64,000 nucleotides of DNA, from positions 124,001-188,000 of the forward strand of contig NZ_JBIWFB010000001.1 in NCBI RefSeq assembly GCF_044762855.1, given 5' to 3'. The notes beneath the pieces are model-generated. The model was not told the DNA's origin and made no database searches. It worked only from the letters and a program-made list of their open reading frames with translations. Positions 35,737 through 44,145 of this stretch are shown in pieces. How positions within the stretch are numbered: position 1 is the first letter of the stretch; each line of letters begins with the position of its first letter. The stretch is from Psychrobacillus sp044762855 (lineage in GTDB: Bacteria > Bacillota > Bacilli > Bacillales_A > Planococcaceae). A program made the translations under genes and the position numbers.

Positions 35737-36050
35737 AGTTTCTTATTATTCAAACAAAGGATGTAATATGAGTAATATCAACTTTAAAAGAAGGGGGTAC
35801 GAACATGACATTTTTCGTTGTTGGTTTTGATCCACAAACAAATGAATTGGAGGTAGTGTTAGCATCCAAATTTTTATGGGTTGGAGCAGTGGTACTGTAT
35901 GCAAAAGCAGGAGTTTGAGCAATTGCGACACAGTTTTGGGCTAATTTGGAATATGGAAAGCATGGCTTGGACGCTGGAAAAAGGATTTACACCGGAACAA
36001 GTAATGAAAGTGTTTACTAGAAATGATAATATGTCTAGCTATAAATGTGT
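35737..36050 (+). pseudogene. Decayed copy of the DUF1028 gene 5' part
   Basis: Aligns with 24418-24745: same leader (TTTCTTATTATTCAAACAAA), ATG at 35805 and the codons for TFxVVGFDPQxNEL. In-frame TGA at 35916 (codon 38) and later frame damage. After about codon 80 it jumps directly into the chemoreceptor fragment. Confidence 0.88.
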
Positions 36051-36230
36051 TTCATCTTTCAACTTTTTTGTTCGATCAAACGGAAGAAGTATTGATGAAT
36101 CATATTGATGAATCAGAAATTGTGACTGTCAAACTGGTAGATACAGTAGATAAAGTAAAAAAATTCACCTCTACAGAAGTGTAAGCAACATACATTTAAG
36201 AGCTTGAAATATCCTTTAGGCTCTTTTTGT
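36051..36230 (+). pseudogene. Decayed 3' end of the soluble chemoreceptor gene
   Basis: Aligns with 26290-26470, including the stop codon and the following terminator hairpin (degraded). About 90 percent of positions match by eye. No start codon or signalling domain remains. Confidence 0.88.
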
Positions 36231-36252
36231 GTGGGTGACTGGCACTTAAGGG

Positions 36253-36750
36253 TTATTTGTTGAGCTTCCATACAGCATAATTAAGACCCAATGCAAATGC
36301 AACCCACCCAATATACGGCACCATAAGCGCTCCGGCAGTCTTATCTACTTTTTGAAACTCATATGCAGTTAAAGCTATTAAGGCAAGCATTGCAGTCATT
36401 TCGATTAATGCAGTACCTCGAAGACCCCAACGAAAAAAGAGGAATGACCATAAAAAGTTAAGCCCAAGTTGTAAATCATATAAGGGAATTGCCAAAGTAT
36501 CTTCTTTTGTGCGATTTACCTTTTCATCTGCTCGATATTTTGCTATACCCATTATAGTGTAAAGAGATGTCCACACGATTGGGAAGGTAGCGGCTGGAGG
36601 AGCAAAGGATGGTTGTGTTAGTTTTTTGTATTTACTTTGTGCATTTCTGTTCGCTAACCATCCAGTAATAGATCCTCCTACAACAGGAACAAGAATGCTA
36701 AGTGCTAATCGTTTTTTATTAATACGTCCATCTACTTTTAGAAACTCCAT
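36253..36750 (-). CDS. tspO: TspO/MBR family membrane protein
   Basis: 165 aa, five membrane helices. Typical features are KKLTQPSFAPP, FPIVWTSLYTIMGIA, LYDLQLGLNFLWSFLFF and WVAFALGLNYAVWKLN. TspO proteins bind porphyrins and cholesterol-like ligands, and some act in tetrapyrrole or stress responses. The first 15 residues are hydrophilic. RBS GGAGG on the minus strand. Stands alone. Confidence 0.92.
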   Translation of the reverse strand: MEFLKVDGRINKKRLALSILVPVVGGSITGWLANRNAQSKYKKLTQPSFAPPAATFPIVWTSLYTIMGIAKYRADEKVNRTKEDTLAIPLYDLQLGLNFLWSFLFFRWGLRGTALIEMTAMLALIALTAYEFQKVDKTAGALMVPYIGWVAFALGLNYAVWKLNK

Positions 36751-36889
36751 ACTGCATACCTCCTACTATTTGTTACTCGTATTATTCCCCATTTCACAAA
36801 GTAAAACCAAGAAATTATTTACCGTATCTATTTTGATGGAATTGTCAGAAATGGTAGAATGGAATAAAAACTAAATTCTGGAGGTCCCT

Positions 36890-38281
36890 ATGAAACTAAA
36901 AGTTTTACATACAAATGATGTGCATAGCAACTTCGACAACTTTGCAAAAGTCGCAACACTTATCAAACAACATAAAGACGAAAATACAATTGTATTAGAA
37001 GCTGGAGATTTTGCCGATTTTAGAAGCATTGAGCTGCAAGGAACAAGAGGGATAGCTGCAATCGAGTTACTAGAGAATATTGGTTACGATGCACTAACTA
37101 TTGGAAATAATGAAATGTTCAATGGAGTGGATACACTTGAACATATGGCCAGTAGTAGTTCGTTTCCCTTTATTAGTAATAATTTATTCAAAAAAGATAA
37201 GACGGAGATTAAAGGTGTAAACAAGAGTGTTATTCTCGAAAAAACTGGTTTGCGAATTCTTGTTACTGGTTCTTCCCCTAATATGGGTGTTTTCAATGAT
37301 GGGCTTGGTATTTCCATGACCGATTATAAAGAAGCAATCATAGAAGAAATAAAAAGAAATGCAGGGAATTATGATATTTGCATACTTTTAAGTCATGTAG
37401 GGACATTTGCAGATGAGCCACTTGCGCTGGAGATTCCGGAGATAGACGTTATTATTTCGGCACATGATCATAAACTTTTTGCCGAAGCGAAAATAATAAA
37501 CAACACAATCATGAATAGTGCAGGAAACTATGGCGAGCATTTAGGAGTTCTAGAGCTTGAAATTAATGAAGGGAAAGTAAAGTTGCTTAACTCCTTCACA
37601 CTTTCTTCCATAGATGTCGCTAAAGATGAGCAAGTTGTATCTATATTAAAAAGAAATAAAGAAAAGGCAATTGATGTGTTGAGTCAACCGCTTTATACAA
37701 TACCTCAAGCTCTATGGCATGATGTGCTCGAGGAAAATCCCATGACGAATCTAATAGCGGAAGGGTTAAAGGATATGTTGCAATGCGATATTGGACTTAT
37801 TAATAGCGGTATTTGTAATGCAGGAATCTTTCATGAAATGACACGGAAAAAACTGATAGAGACTTGCCCATCGCCATTAAATCCAACTTCTTTCGAAATT
37901 CAAGGAAAGTATATTAAGGAAGCGCTAGAACAATCTTTAGATGCGCAAGTTTGTCTAGCAGATGGACGCGGACCAGGTTTTAGAGGGAAGTTCACCGGTA
38001 GACTACATATAGCTGGAGCGGAAATAGTACATGATGGAAAAAAAGTTCAAGCCGTTTATGTGAATGATGTCCCTTTAGAAGACGAAGCCTGGTATACAGT
38101 GGCTAGCTCTGACTTTTTACAAAGAGGTTCAATCTATGAAAGCCTAGCAAACAATCGAAATGAAAAATATCTTGCAGAAGAAATTAAAGATGTTATTCGC
38201 TTATATGCGGATAAAGAAGAATTTATCGAGAAAGCATACGTGAATAGATGGAAAGAGACCGTTAAATTGGAGGCACTATAA
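36890..38281 (+). CDS. yunD: 5'-nucleotidase/2',3'-cyclic phosphodiesterase-like metallophosphatase, YunD-like
   Basis: 463 aa. N-terminal metallophosphoesterase domain (HTNDVHSNF, EAGDFAD, GNNEMFNG, LSHVG, SAHDHK) and a C-terminal 5'-nucleotidase domain (NSG, FEIQGKYIKEALEQS). There is no signal peptide, so it is cytoplasmic, unlike UshA; this is typical of YunD. Probable role is hydrolysis of nucleotides or nucleotide-like cofactors. RBS TGGAGG. The stop codon overlaps the next start by one base (TAATG), so the two genes are coupled. Confidence 0.88.
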   Translation: MKLKVLHTNDVHSNFDNFAKVATLIKQHKDENTIVLEAGDFADFRSIELQGTRGIAAIELLENIGYDALTIGNNEMFNGVDTLEHMASSSSFPFISNNLFKKDKTEIKGVNKSVILEKTGLRILVTGSSPNMGVFNDGLGISMTDYKEAIIEEIKRNAGNYDICILLSHVGTFADEPLALEIPEIDVIISAHDHKLFAEAKIINNTIMNSAGNYGEHLGVLELEINEGKVKLLNSFTLSSIDVAKDEQVVSILKRNKEKAIDVLSQPLYTIPQALWHDVLEENPMTNLIAEGLKDMLQCDIGLINSGICNAGIFHEMTRKKLIETCPSPLNPTSFEIQGKYIKEALEQSLDAQVCLADGRGPGFRGKFTGRLHIAGAEIVHDGKKVQAVYVNDVPLEDEAWYTVASSDFLQRGSIYESLANNRNEKYLAEEIKDVIRLYADKEEFIEKAYVNRWKETVKLEAL

Positions 38282-39324
38282 TGCGTAATCAATCGAAAAA
38301 GATTAGACAAAGAGGAGTCGTCATAGGGCAACTCCCTGTTGGGAAAAAGAATTGTATTACCGATGTTGCAGATGTCAAAGTAGGGCATGTCACATTAGAC
38401 TATTCTTTAGGTGAAGGGGAATACGCATGCACTGGAGTGACGGCTATTTTGCCGCACGGAGGTAATTTATTTCAACAAAAAGTAGTAGGTGCAAGTTACG
38501 TACTTAATGGTTTTGGGAAAACAACTGGTCTTGTACAAGTGGAGGAATTAGGATTAATAGAATCGCCCATTATGCTGACGAATACATTTGCTGTTCCTGC
38601 AGTTACTCAAGGGGCATTAGAATATATGTTAGAAGGAAATTCGGAGATAGGAGATACTACTGGAACGATTAACTTAGTTGTCGGAGAGTGTAATGATAGC
38701 AGGTTGAACTCTATCCGTAAATTGCCAATCGAACCGAAACATGCTGTGGAATGCATACAAAAAGCTTCGACAGCTGTTGCTGCGGAAGGTGCAGTAGGTG
38801 CTGGCAAAGGGATGATTTGTTTCGGATACAAAGGTGGTATTGGATCTTCCTCCCGTCTTGTTGGGGATTATACGATGGGGTGTCTAGTACTTAGTAATTT
38901 TGGAAGAAAAGAAGAGTTTCAAAGTGCTCACTATAAAGTGGAGGAGCAAAATGACGTTCCAACTTTTCCAAAACCGGCTGATGGTTCTATAATGATTGTT
39001 TTGGCAACCGATGCCCCACTTAGCAGTAGACAACTAAAGAGGGTAGCAAAAAGATGCGGCATCGGACTTGGAAGAACGGGTAGCCACTTTAGCAATGGCA
39101 GTGGGGATGTCGTGATTGCATTTTCCACAGCAAATAAGGTTGCTCATTTTGCTGAAGAGAGCATAGAAACTAGAATCCAACTAAGGGACGATCATCCAAT
39201 CATGAATGATCTGTTTCAAGGAGCGACTGAAGTAACGGAGGAAGCAATCTTGAATTCATTGTCCCAGGCAATTACCACAGAAGGACGAAGAGGGAATATT
39301 GCACATGCTTATCCATTTGAATGA
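38281..39324 (+). CDS. DmpA/BapA-type (P1 family) aminopeptidase
   Basis: 347 aa, S58/P1 family L-aminopeptidase/D-esterase with the Ntn-like DmpA fold. It is expected to cut itself before the catalytic Ser in GGIGSSSR (about residues 184-191). TNTFAVPAVTQGALEY, VVGECNDSRLN and APLSSRQLKRVAKRCGIGL are family landmarks. Such enzymes release N-terminal residues, including D-Ala or beta-amino acids, from small peptides. Coupled to the yunD-like gene; the metabolic link is not obvious. Confidence 0.88.
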   Translation: MRNQSKKIRQRGVVIGQLPVGKKNCITDVADVKVGHVTLDYSLGEGEYACTGVTAILPHGGNLFQQKVVGASYVLNGFGKTTGLVQVEELGLIESPIMLTNTFAVPAVTQGALEYMLEGNSEIGDTTGTINLVVGECNDSRLNSIRKLPIEPKHAVECIQKASTAVAAEGAVGAGKGMICFGYKGGIGSSSRLVGDYTMGCLVLSNFGRKEEFQSAHYKVEEQNDVPTFPKPADGSIMIVLATDAPLSSRQLKRVAKRCGIGLGRTGSHFSNGSGDVVIAFSTANKVAHFAEESIETRIQLRDDHPIMNDLFQGATEVTEEAILNSLSQAITTEGRRGNIAHAYPFE

Positions 39325-39382
39325 GTGTGCGGTTTGTAAATTTTATGATTGAGTTGTTATGAACAAAAGGGGGGACAATTGG

Positions 39383-41449
39383 ATGATTCCAGCTAAAGCA
39401 AATTTTATTTCTACTGCTGCCATAAGAGAAAAGAGTGTGGACTCGATCGTCGATTGGTTAAATCAGCATCAACAATCGTTTTATATACTTGGCTCCTGCT
39501 ATTTCGGTAATCCTCAACAAATCGAAGAGCTTTTTTATCGAACCATTTTAAAAGTACAAAAGGAATTGCCTCATTATAAACATAAAATACGATTCGAAAC
39601 ATGGGTGGCATCGATTTTCTTGCATAACTGCCGGGAGCTTTCTCGTGATAGAAGCTTGCAATTTTCTGCAGAAAGTGAACCTCGTCAAGGTGTCTTTAAG
39701 GCACTGGATCAATTGCGACAGGATGAGAAAGCAGCGATAGTTCTTACATACGTACAACAATTTTCTCGCGAAGAAGCGGCATATCTTCTCCAAGTTTCAG
39801 AGATGAAGATGAAAGAGTTGTTGGTTTCCGGAATTCAGTCACTTAAAAATGAAATATGGCCCGGCTCAACCTTTCATGGCTGTGAGGAATATCAAAAGGA
39901 TTTCCTCGATTACTTAGAACAAACAATGGAACGGTCGAAAAAAATTGAGTTAGAAGTACATATTTACGGGTGCCAACAATGTCAAGAAGAGTTGGCTTCT
40001 TTGCAGGATGTCATAGACACTCTGTCTAAGCTTACTGATAGAATAGAAGATTTACATATGCCAATTCATTTCATGGAAAATGTCAAAGGAAAGCTAAAAG
40101 AAAACGACAAGCAAAGACAGCACAAGCACAAGAAACGTAAAAGAATGGGACTTGTTTTAGCAAGTGTATTCGTAATATTAATAGGTACAGGTTTCTTTAC
40201 AGGGACGTTTGCCAACCTCTACTATTCATGGACAGAGGAAGATCCGCAACTGATTTCCTATTTACAAAAAGGTCTTGGTCAAAGGCTGAACCTGGAAGCG
40301 GAAAGCGAAGGGGTAAAAATTACGATTAAGAGCGTAATTGCTGATGATACTCAGACACTGGTTTTTTATGAAATTGAAGACACAGTGGAAGACAGTCAAT
40401 ACATGATGAATTATGGTAATGGAATTTACGTAGGGAATGAATATGAAATTATGGACAGCGGAACATATTACCCAAAGTATTATCCACCTGATCTTGAATC
40501 AGATGAAAATAACAAAGAAAAGAACGTATATCGAGGGAAACTAAGCTTATTGCCACTTAAAACGGAGAGCGGGACAATTGAACTCTCCATTGTAAATATT
40601 CATAAATTGAGTCGTGATTCCGTTGGGCAGCAATATCTTTCAGATCTCGGTAGTAGTGCAAATAAATCAGGTGTATGGGAATTCGAGATACCTGTAACCA
40701 AACTACCTTCCACCGAATATACACTGAATGAAGTAATAGAAATCGAGGGGATTCCAATTCGAATTGATAAATTAACGATTGCCCCGACGGTGACGATTAT
40801 TCAATTTGGCATTAATCACGAACAACGAGAAAAACGGATAGATTTTCTGGAATTTGACAGCCTGGAAGTGAACGGTACGAAAGTGAAAGCTGATGTGTAC
40901 GGTACCTCTTATGTGGATTCTCAGCAAGATGCGAATTGGAATACGCTTCAGACACAATTTGATCCTCTTTTTGGTCAAAAACCGAAAGAGGTTAACATTC
41001 AACTTAAATCTATCCAGTTATCCTTTGAAGACATAAAAACAATTGAATTGGATGTTACATCAGAACGTCCTCAAACTTTTGAATATGCAGGAAGCACAAT
41101 CTCCATAGAAAAACAGGAAGATGAATCATCTACCAAATTTGTTGTAAGCAATCATGAAGTAAAGAATCGAGCCTACGAGTGGTTCAATTTCAATTTTCTG
41201 AATGAGAATGGAGAGGTACCTGGTGCAATGGAGATGGATTCAGAAGTAATCATTGTGGATAAAAACGGGGTAGAATATGATATGTATCAAATATCTTACC
41301 CGAATGATGAAATCGAGCAGCCCCATTATTTCAATACACTTCAAAGTGCTCGTTTTCAAGGTGAAGAAATGATTCCTAAAAAACTTGAGATTTACGGATA
41401 TCAAACAACGAAATATTTAGATGATGTTGTGAAGATTTCTTTGGAATGA
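39383..41449 (+). CDS. ECF sigma factor fused to a DUF4179 anti-sigma factor
   Basis: 688 aa from ATG 39383, which follows AAAGGGGGG at 8 nt; an ATG 8 codons earlier is less well placed. Residues about 20-155 resemble ECF sigma regions 2 and 4 (LFYRTILKVQKELPHYK, KAAIVLTYVQQFSREEAAYLLQVSEMKMKELL in part). Residues 165-225 are a zinc-finger-type anti-sigma segment (CEEY... HIYGCQQCQEEL). One membrane helix lies at about 255-280, then a 400-residue extracytoplasmic DUF4179-like region. The usual two genes are one here; a separate pair of the same kind is at 53586-55071. A permanently tethered sigma released by proteolysis is one possibility; loss of sigma function is another. Confidence 0.8.
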   Translation: MIPAKANFISTAAIREKSVDSIVDWLNQHQQSFYILGSCYFGNPQQIEELFYRTILKVQKELPHYKHKIRFETWVASIFLHNCRELSRDRSLQFSAESEPRQGVFKALDQLRQDEKAAIVLTYVQQFSREEAAYLLQVSEMKMKELLVSGIQSLKNEIWPGSTFHGCEEYQKDFLDYLEQTMERSKKIELEVHIYGCQQCQEELASLQDVIDTLSKLTDRIEDLHMPIHFMENVKGKLKENDKQRQHKHKKRKRMGLVLASVFVILIGTGFFTGTFANLYYSWTEEDPQLISYLQKGLGQRLNLEAESEGVKITIKSVIADDTQTLVFYEIEDTVEDSQYMMNYGNGIYVGNEYEIMDSGTYYPKYYPPDLESDENNKEKNVYRGKLSLLPLKTESGTIELSIVNIHKLSRDSVGQQYLSDLGSSANKSGVWEFEIPVTKLPSTEYTLNEVIEIEGIPIRIDKLTIAPTVTIIQFGINHEQREKRIDFLEFDSLEVNGTKVKADVYGTSYVDSQQDANWNTLQTQFDPLFGQKPKEVNIQLKSIQLSFEDIKTIELDVTSERPQTFEYAGSTISIEKQEDESSTKFVVSNHEVKNRAYEWFNFNFLNENGEVPGAMEMDSEVIIVDKNGVEYDMYQISYPNDEIEQPHYFNTLQSARFQGEEMIPKKLEIYGYQTTKYLDDVVKISLE

Positions 41450-41462
41450 CAGGTGAATTAAA

Positions 41463-41700
41463 TATAATAACTACAATTAGACGTAAATTCGATTCCAATT
41501 AGATAAATAGACGGAAAAAGTCCGCTTAATTAGTAATTATAAATAAAAAGGGCTTAAATAAACGGAAAGATTCCGCCTATTGACCCGAAAAGCATGAAAA
41601 CGGGGCATTTTTTCTTGCATAATCGGAAAACCTGCCCTTATTTACTCGGAAACTAGCTCTACCCTGTATACAACCGGACAATCTCCGCTTATTTTTCTTT
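41463..41700. repeat. Intergenic array of CGGAAA...TCCGC hairpin units
   Basis: Degenerate units of the type AATAAACGGAAA-N3-TCCGCCTATT recur with CGG at 41513, 41564, 41625, 41648 and 41676 and related CCGAAA at 41586; spacing is 23-28 nt or multiples. Each can form a small hairpin. 41450-41838 carries no gene. Confidence 0.6.
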
Positions 41701-41838
41701 CGCTATATGTTTTGTGCTGATGGATGAGCGTTCTTCACAAGGGGAATCAATTTAGTATAATTAAAATAGAGTAGGCGTATAAATAAAATCATGTACCTAC
41801 TCTATTTGTTTTGCTCTTGTGCCAATTTAAAATGAGTC

Positions 41839-42285
41839 TCATTCAATAGATTGTTGTAAATTGGTTAGTGTTTCTAACAAATTATTATATTGCTCCTTAC
41901 CCATGCCATTCTCAACTTTCTCCTGAATTTGTAGCCAAATAGGTGTTGCTTCCTCTAATTTGCCGAGGCCTATGTCAGTGATCGAAATAGATTTTGTTCT
42001 GGAATCATTTTTATCTCTAGTAATGTTAACATAGCCGCTTTCTTTTAGGATATTTACATTACGAGTGACAGTAGTTTGGTCAAGTAACATAATGTCGCCA
42101 AGCTTGCTAATAGAAATCTGCTTATGCCGGACAATGTTTACTAACATATAGTATTGAGTGACTTTTAAGCCAGTAGGTTGCATTTGCTTTTCATAGCTTT
42201 GTGTCACAATTCTTGCCACTTTTCTGAGGTTTGCGCAAGCGCAAAATTGTATAATATAATCTAATTCACTGTTTTGGTTGTTCAT
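41839..42285 (-). CDS. MarR-family regulator
   Basis: 148 aa winged-helix MarR protein: TGLKVTQYYMLVNI, ISISKLGDIMLLDQTTVTRNV (recognition helix), GYVNITRDKNDSRTKSISIT (wing). Divergent from a broken old-yellow-enzyme gene, with two near-identical palindromes in between as likely operators. An N-terminal CACANL with two Cys (about 13-15) might be redox-active. RBS GGAGAG on the minus strand. Confidence 0.88.
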   Translation of the reverse strand: MNNQNSELDYIIQFCACANLRKVARIVTQSYEKQMQPTGLKVTQYYMLVNIVRHKQISISKLGDIMLLDQTTVTRNVNILKESGYVNITRDKNDSRTKSISITDIGLGKLEEATPIWLQIQEKVENGMGKEQYNNLLETLTNLQQSIE

Positions 42286-42360
42286 CTAATAGCTCTCCTC
42301 TAACATACCTTCAAGATACTTTTCTTAAAAAACACTTTACATTTAGCTGGAAATCATTTC

Positions 42361-42470
42361 TTGACAGATAATATGTTTACTAATACCATTATATATGTAT
42401 ATGCATGTAGTTGGGAAGGAAAAACGTCTTTTAATTTTCAATGCTTATCTTATATATGTATATACATATA
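42361..42470 (+). promoter_or_regulatory. Promoter and two MarR-type operators
   Basis: TTGACA (42361-42366), 17 nt, TACCAT (42384-42389). Just downstream are TATATGTATATGCATGTA (42393-42410) and a perfect 18-bp palindrome TATATGTATATACATATA (42453-42470). The shared sequence and spacing of 60 bp suit binding of two MarR dimers. Confidence 0.6.
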
Positions 42471-42489
42471 AAAAGAAGGAGGATTTTAG

Positions 42490-43518
42490 TTGAAAGATAT
42501 AGACATGTTCATGCCTTTTACATATAAAGGTCTGACATTAAAAAATCGTATTATGATGTCTCCTATGGTTCAATATTCAGCTATTGGAAAGGATGGCAAA
42601 TTAACCGATTGGCATTATGTTCATTATGTAAGTAGGGCAGTTGGCGGAGCAGGTCTAATCATGATCGAAATGACAAATGTGGAACCAGATGGTCGATCAT
42701 CAAATACCGATTTAGGTTTATGGTCCGATGAACAGGTGCCTCCTTTAAAAAGGATTTTAGACGCATGCCATCAATATGGTGCAAAAGTGGGCATCCAAAT
42801 TGCTCACGCTGGACGTAAAGCAACAGATGCAGAAGTTCCAATTGCACCCTCAGCCATTCCATTCGATGAAAAATCATAAACACCAAGAGCATTAACAACA
42901 GACGAAGTATATGAAATGATTGAGAAGTTTCGCAAGTCGATTCAACTAGCTTTAAAGGCTGGAGTGGATACCATTGAAATTCACGGTGCCCATGGATACT
43001 TAATTCATCAATTCCATTCACCACTTACAAATAGGAGAACTTACGAATTCGGAAGGGATTTAACGAAGTTTGGATGTGAAATAATTAAAGTGGCAAAGGA
43101 AGAGATGCCAGAAAATATGCCTTTACTGATGCGTCTTTCTGGAAAAGAATACGTCGAAGGTGGGTATGATATCGACGATTGTATCCGTTTTTCAAAAGAT
43201 TATCTAAAAGCCGGGGTAGATATCTTCGATGTATCTTCTGGTGGAGAAGGGCAGATCCGTGCGTGGGGTAAACCTGGAACACATGCGGCTTATCAAATGC
43301 CGTTAGCCAAAAAAATGAAGGAAGCACTGAATGTACCTATTATTGCGGTAGGTAGATTAGATGACCCATTACTTGCCAATTTAGTAATTGGAAATCATGA
43401 AGCTGATATTGTAGCAGTAGGAAGAGGGATGCTAAGAAATCCTTATTGGGCATTAGAGTCTGCTAAAGTTCTTCAAAAAGAAAGTGATATACCTAGACAA
43501 TATACAATGGGCTTTTAA
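42490..43518 (+). pseudogene. Old yellow enzyme (NADH:flavin oxidoreductase, YqjM-like), interrupted by a stop
   Basis: TTG start at 42490 with RBS GAAGGAGG; 342 codons in one frame except for TAA at 42877-42879, where YqjM-like proteins read FDEKS-x-TP. The two parts are 129 and about 200 aa. Family landmarks are LKNRIMMSPM, HYVSRAVGGAGLIMIE, QIAHAGRK and EIHGAHGYLIHQFHSPLTNRRT. The Cys that tunes the flavin in YqjM is Val here (SPMVQY), and the conserved GGSxENRxRF block after the RRT is replaced and three residues short. Probably a decaying gene; one sequencing error could also explain the stop alone. Confidence 0.85.
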
Positions 43519-43594
43519 TATTCTTACCAATAAATTTTTCAGAATAAAAAGTAAAAATAAAGCGTTAAATAATTTTTCTTGGGAGTGGGATAAT

Positions 43595-44047
43595 GTGGTA
43601 GAACAGGGGCTTTATTTGGATGATTTAAAAGTAGGGGATACTTTTATCAGTGAAAAATACTATTTAAGCACAGAGAAAATAAAAAGCTATGCGCTTGAGT
43701 TTGATCCCCAAGTTTTCCATTGTGATGAGAATCTTGCGGAAGATACTTTTTTCAAGGGATTAGCTGCTAGTGGTTGGCATACTGCATCGATTACGATGAA
43801 ATTATTGACAGAGAGTTTACCTTTTGCTCACGGAGTTATTGGAGCTGGCGGAGAGATAAACTGGCCGCGTCCTACTCGCCCAACTGATGTGCTATACGTG
43901 AAGAGCATAATTAAAGAGATTAAGCCTTCCAAATCTAAACCGAACCAAGCGCTTGTCGTTGTGGAAAGCGAAACATTAAATCAACATAATGAGGTCTGTC
44001 AAAAGTTAACGGCAAAACTTTTAAGCTTTAAAGAGAGTGAAGACTAG
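43595..44047 (+). CDS. MaoC-like dehydratase
   Basis: 150 aa hot-dog fold. GLYLDDLKVGDTF at the N-terminus, FDPQVFHCDENLAEDTFFKGLAASGWHTASI (catalytic Asp/His region) and INWPRPTRPTDVL are MaoC hallmarks; R-specific enoyl-CoA hydratase-like. GTG start at 43595 after GGGAGTGGGA. The upstream extension to 43484 overlaps the OYE gene and lacks a ribosome site. Likely co-transcribed with the broken OYE gene under MarR control. Substrate unknown. Confidence 0.82.
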   Translation: MVEQGLYLDDLKVGDTFISEKYYLSTEKIKSYALEFDPQVFHCDENLAEDTFFKGLAASGWHTASITMKLLTESLPFAHGVIGAGGEINWPRPTRPTDVLYVKSIIKEIKPSKSKPNQALVVVESETLNQHNEVCQKLTAKLLSFKESED

Positions 44048-44069
44048 AAACGCTACTTTTTAAGTATAA

Positions 44070-44119
44070 AAGCGATGTGAAAAGCCCTACTTCATAAAAG
44101 GGTTTTACATCGCTTATTT
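44070..44119. terminator. Bidirectional terminator
   Basis: Long stem AAGCGATGTGAAAAGCCC with GGGTTTTACATCGCTT, followed by T on both strands, between the MaoC gene and the 3' end of the split topB. Confidence 0.85.
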
Positions 44120-44145
44120 TATGCTGTCATAAAATTGAAGAATGA

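Noticed and set aside
35746..36108. Short genes in the 35.7-36.1 kb stretch
   Set aside because: The open frames fall within recognisable decayed copies of the DUF1028 and chemoreceptor genes.
42877..42879. Programmed stop-codon readthrough in the OYE gene
   Set aside because: No downstream structure or known context; the gene also lacks conserved residues, which favours decay.
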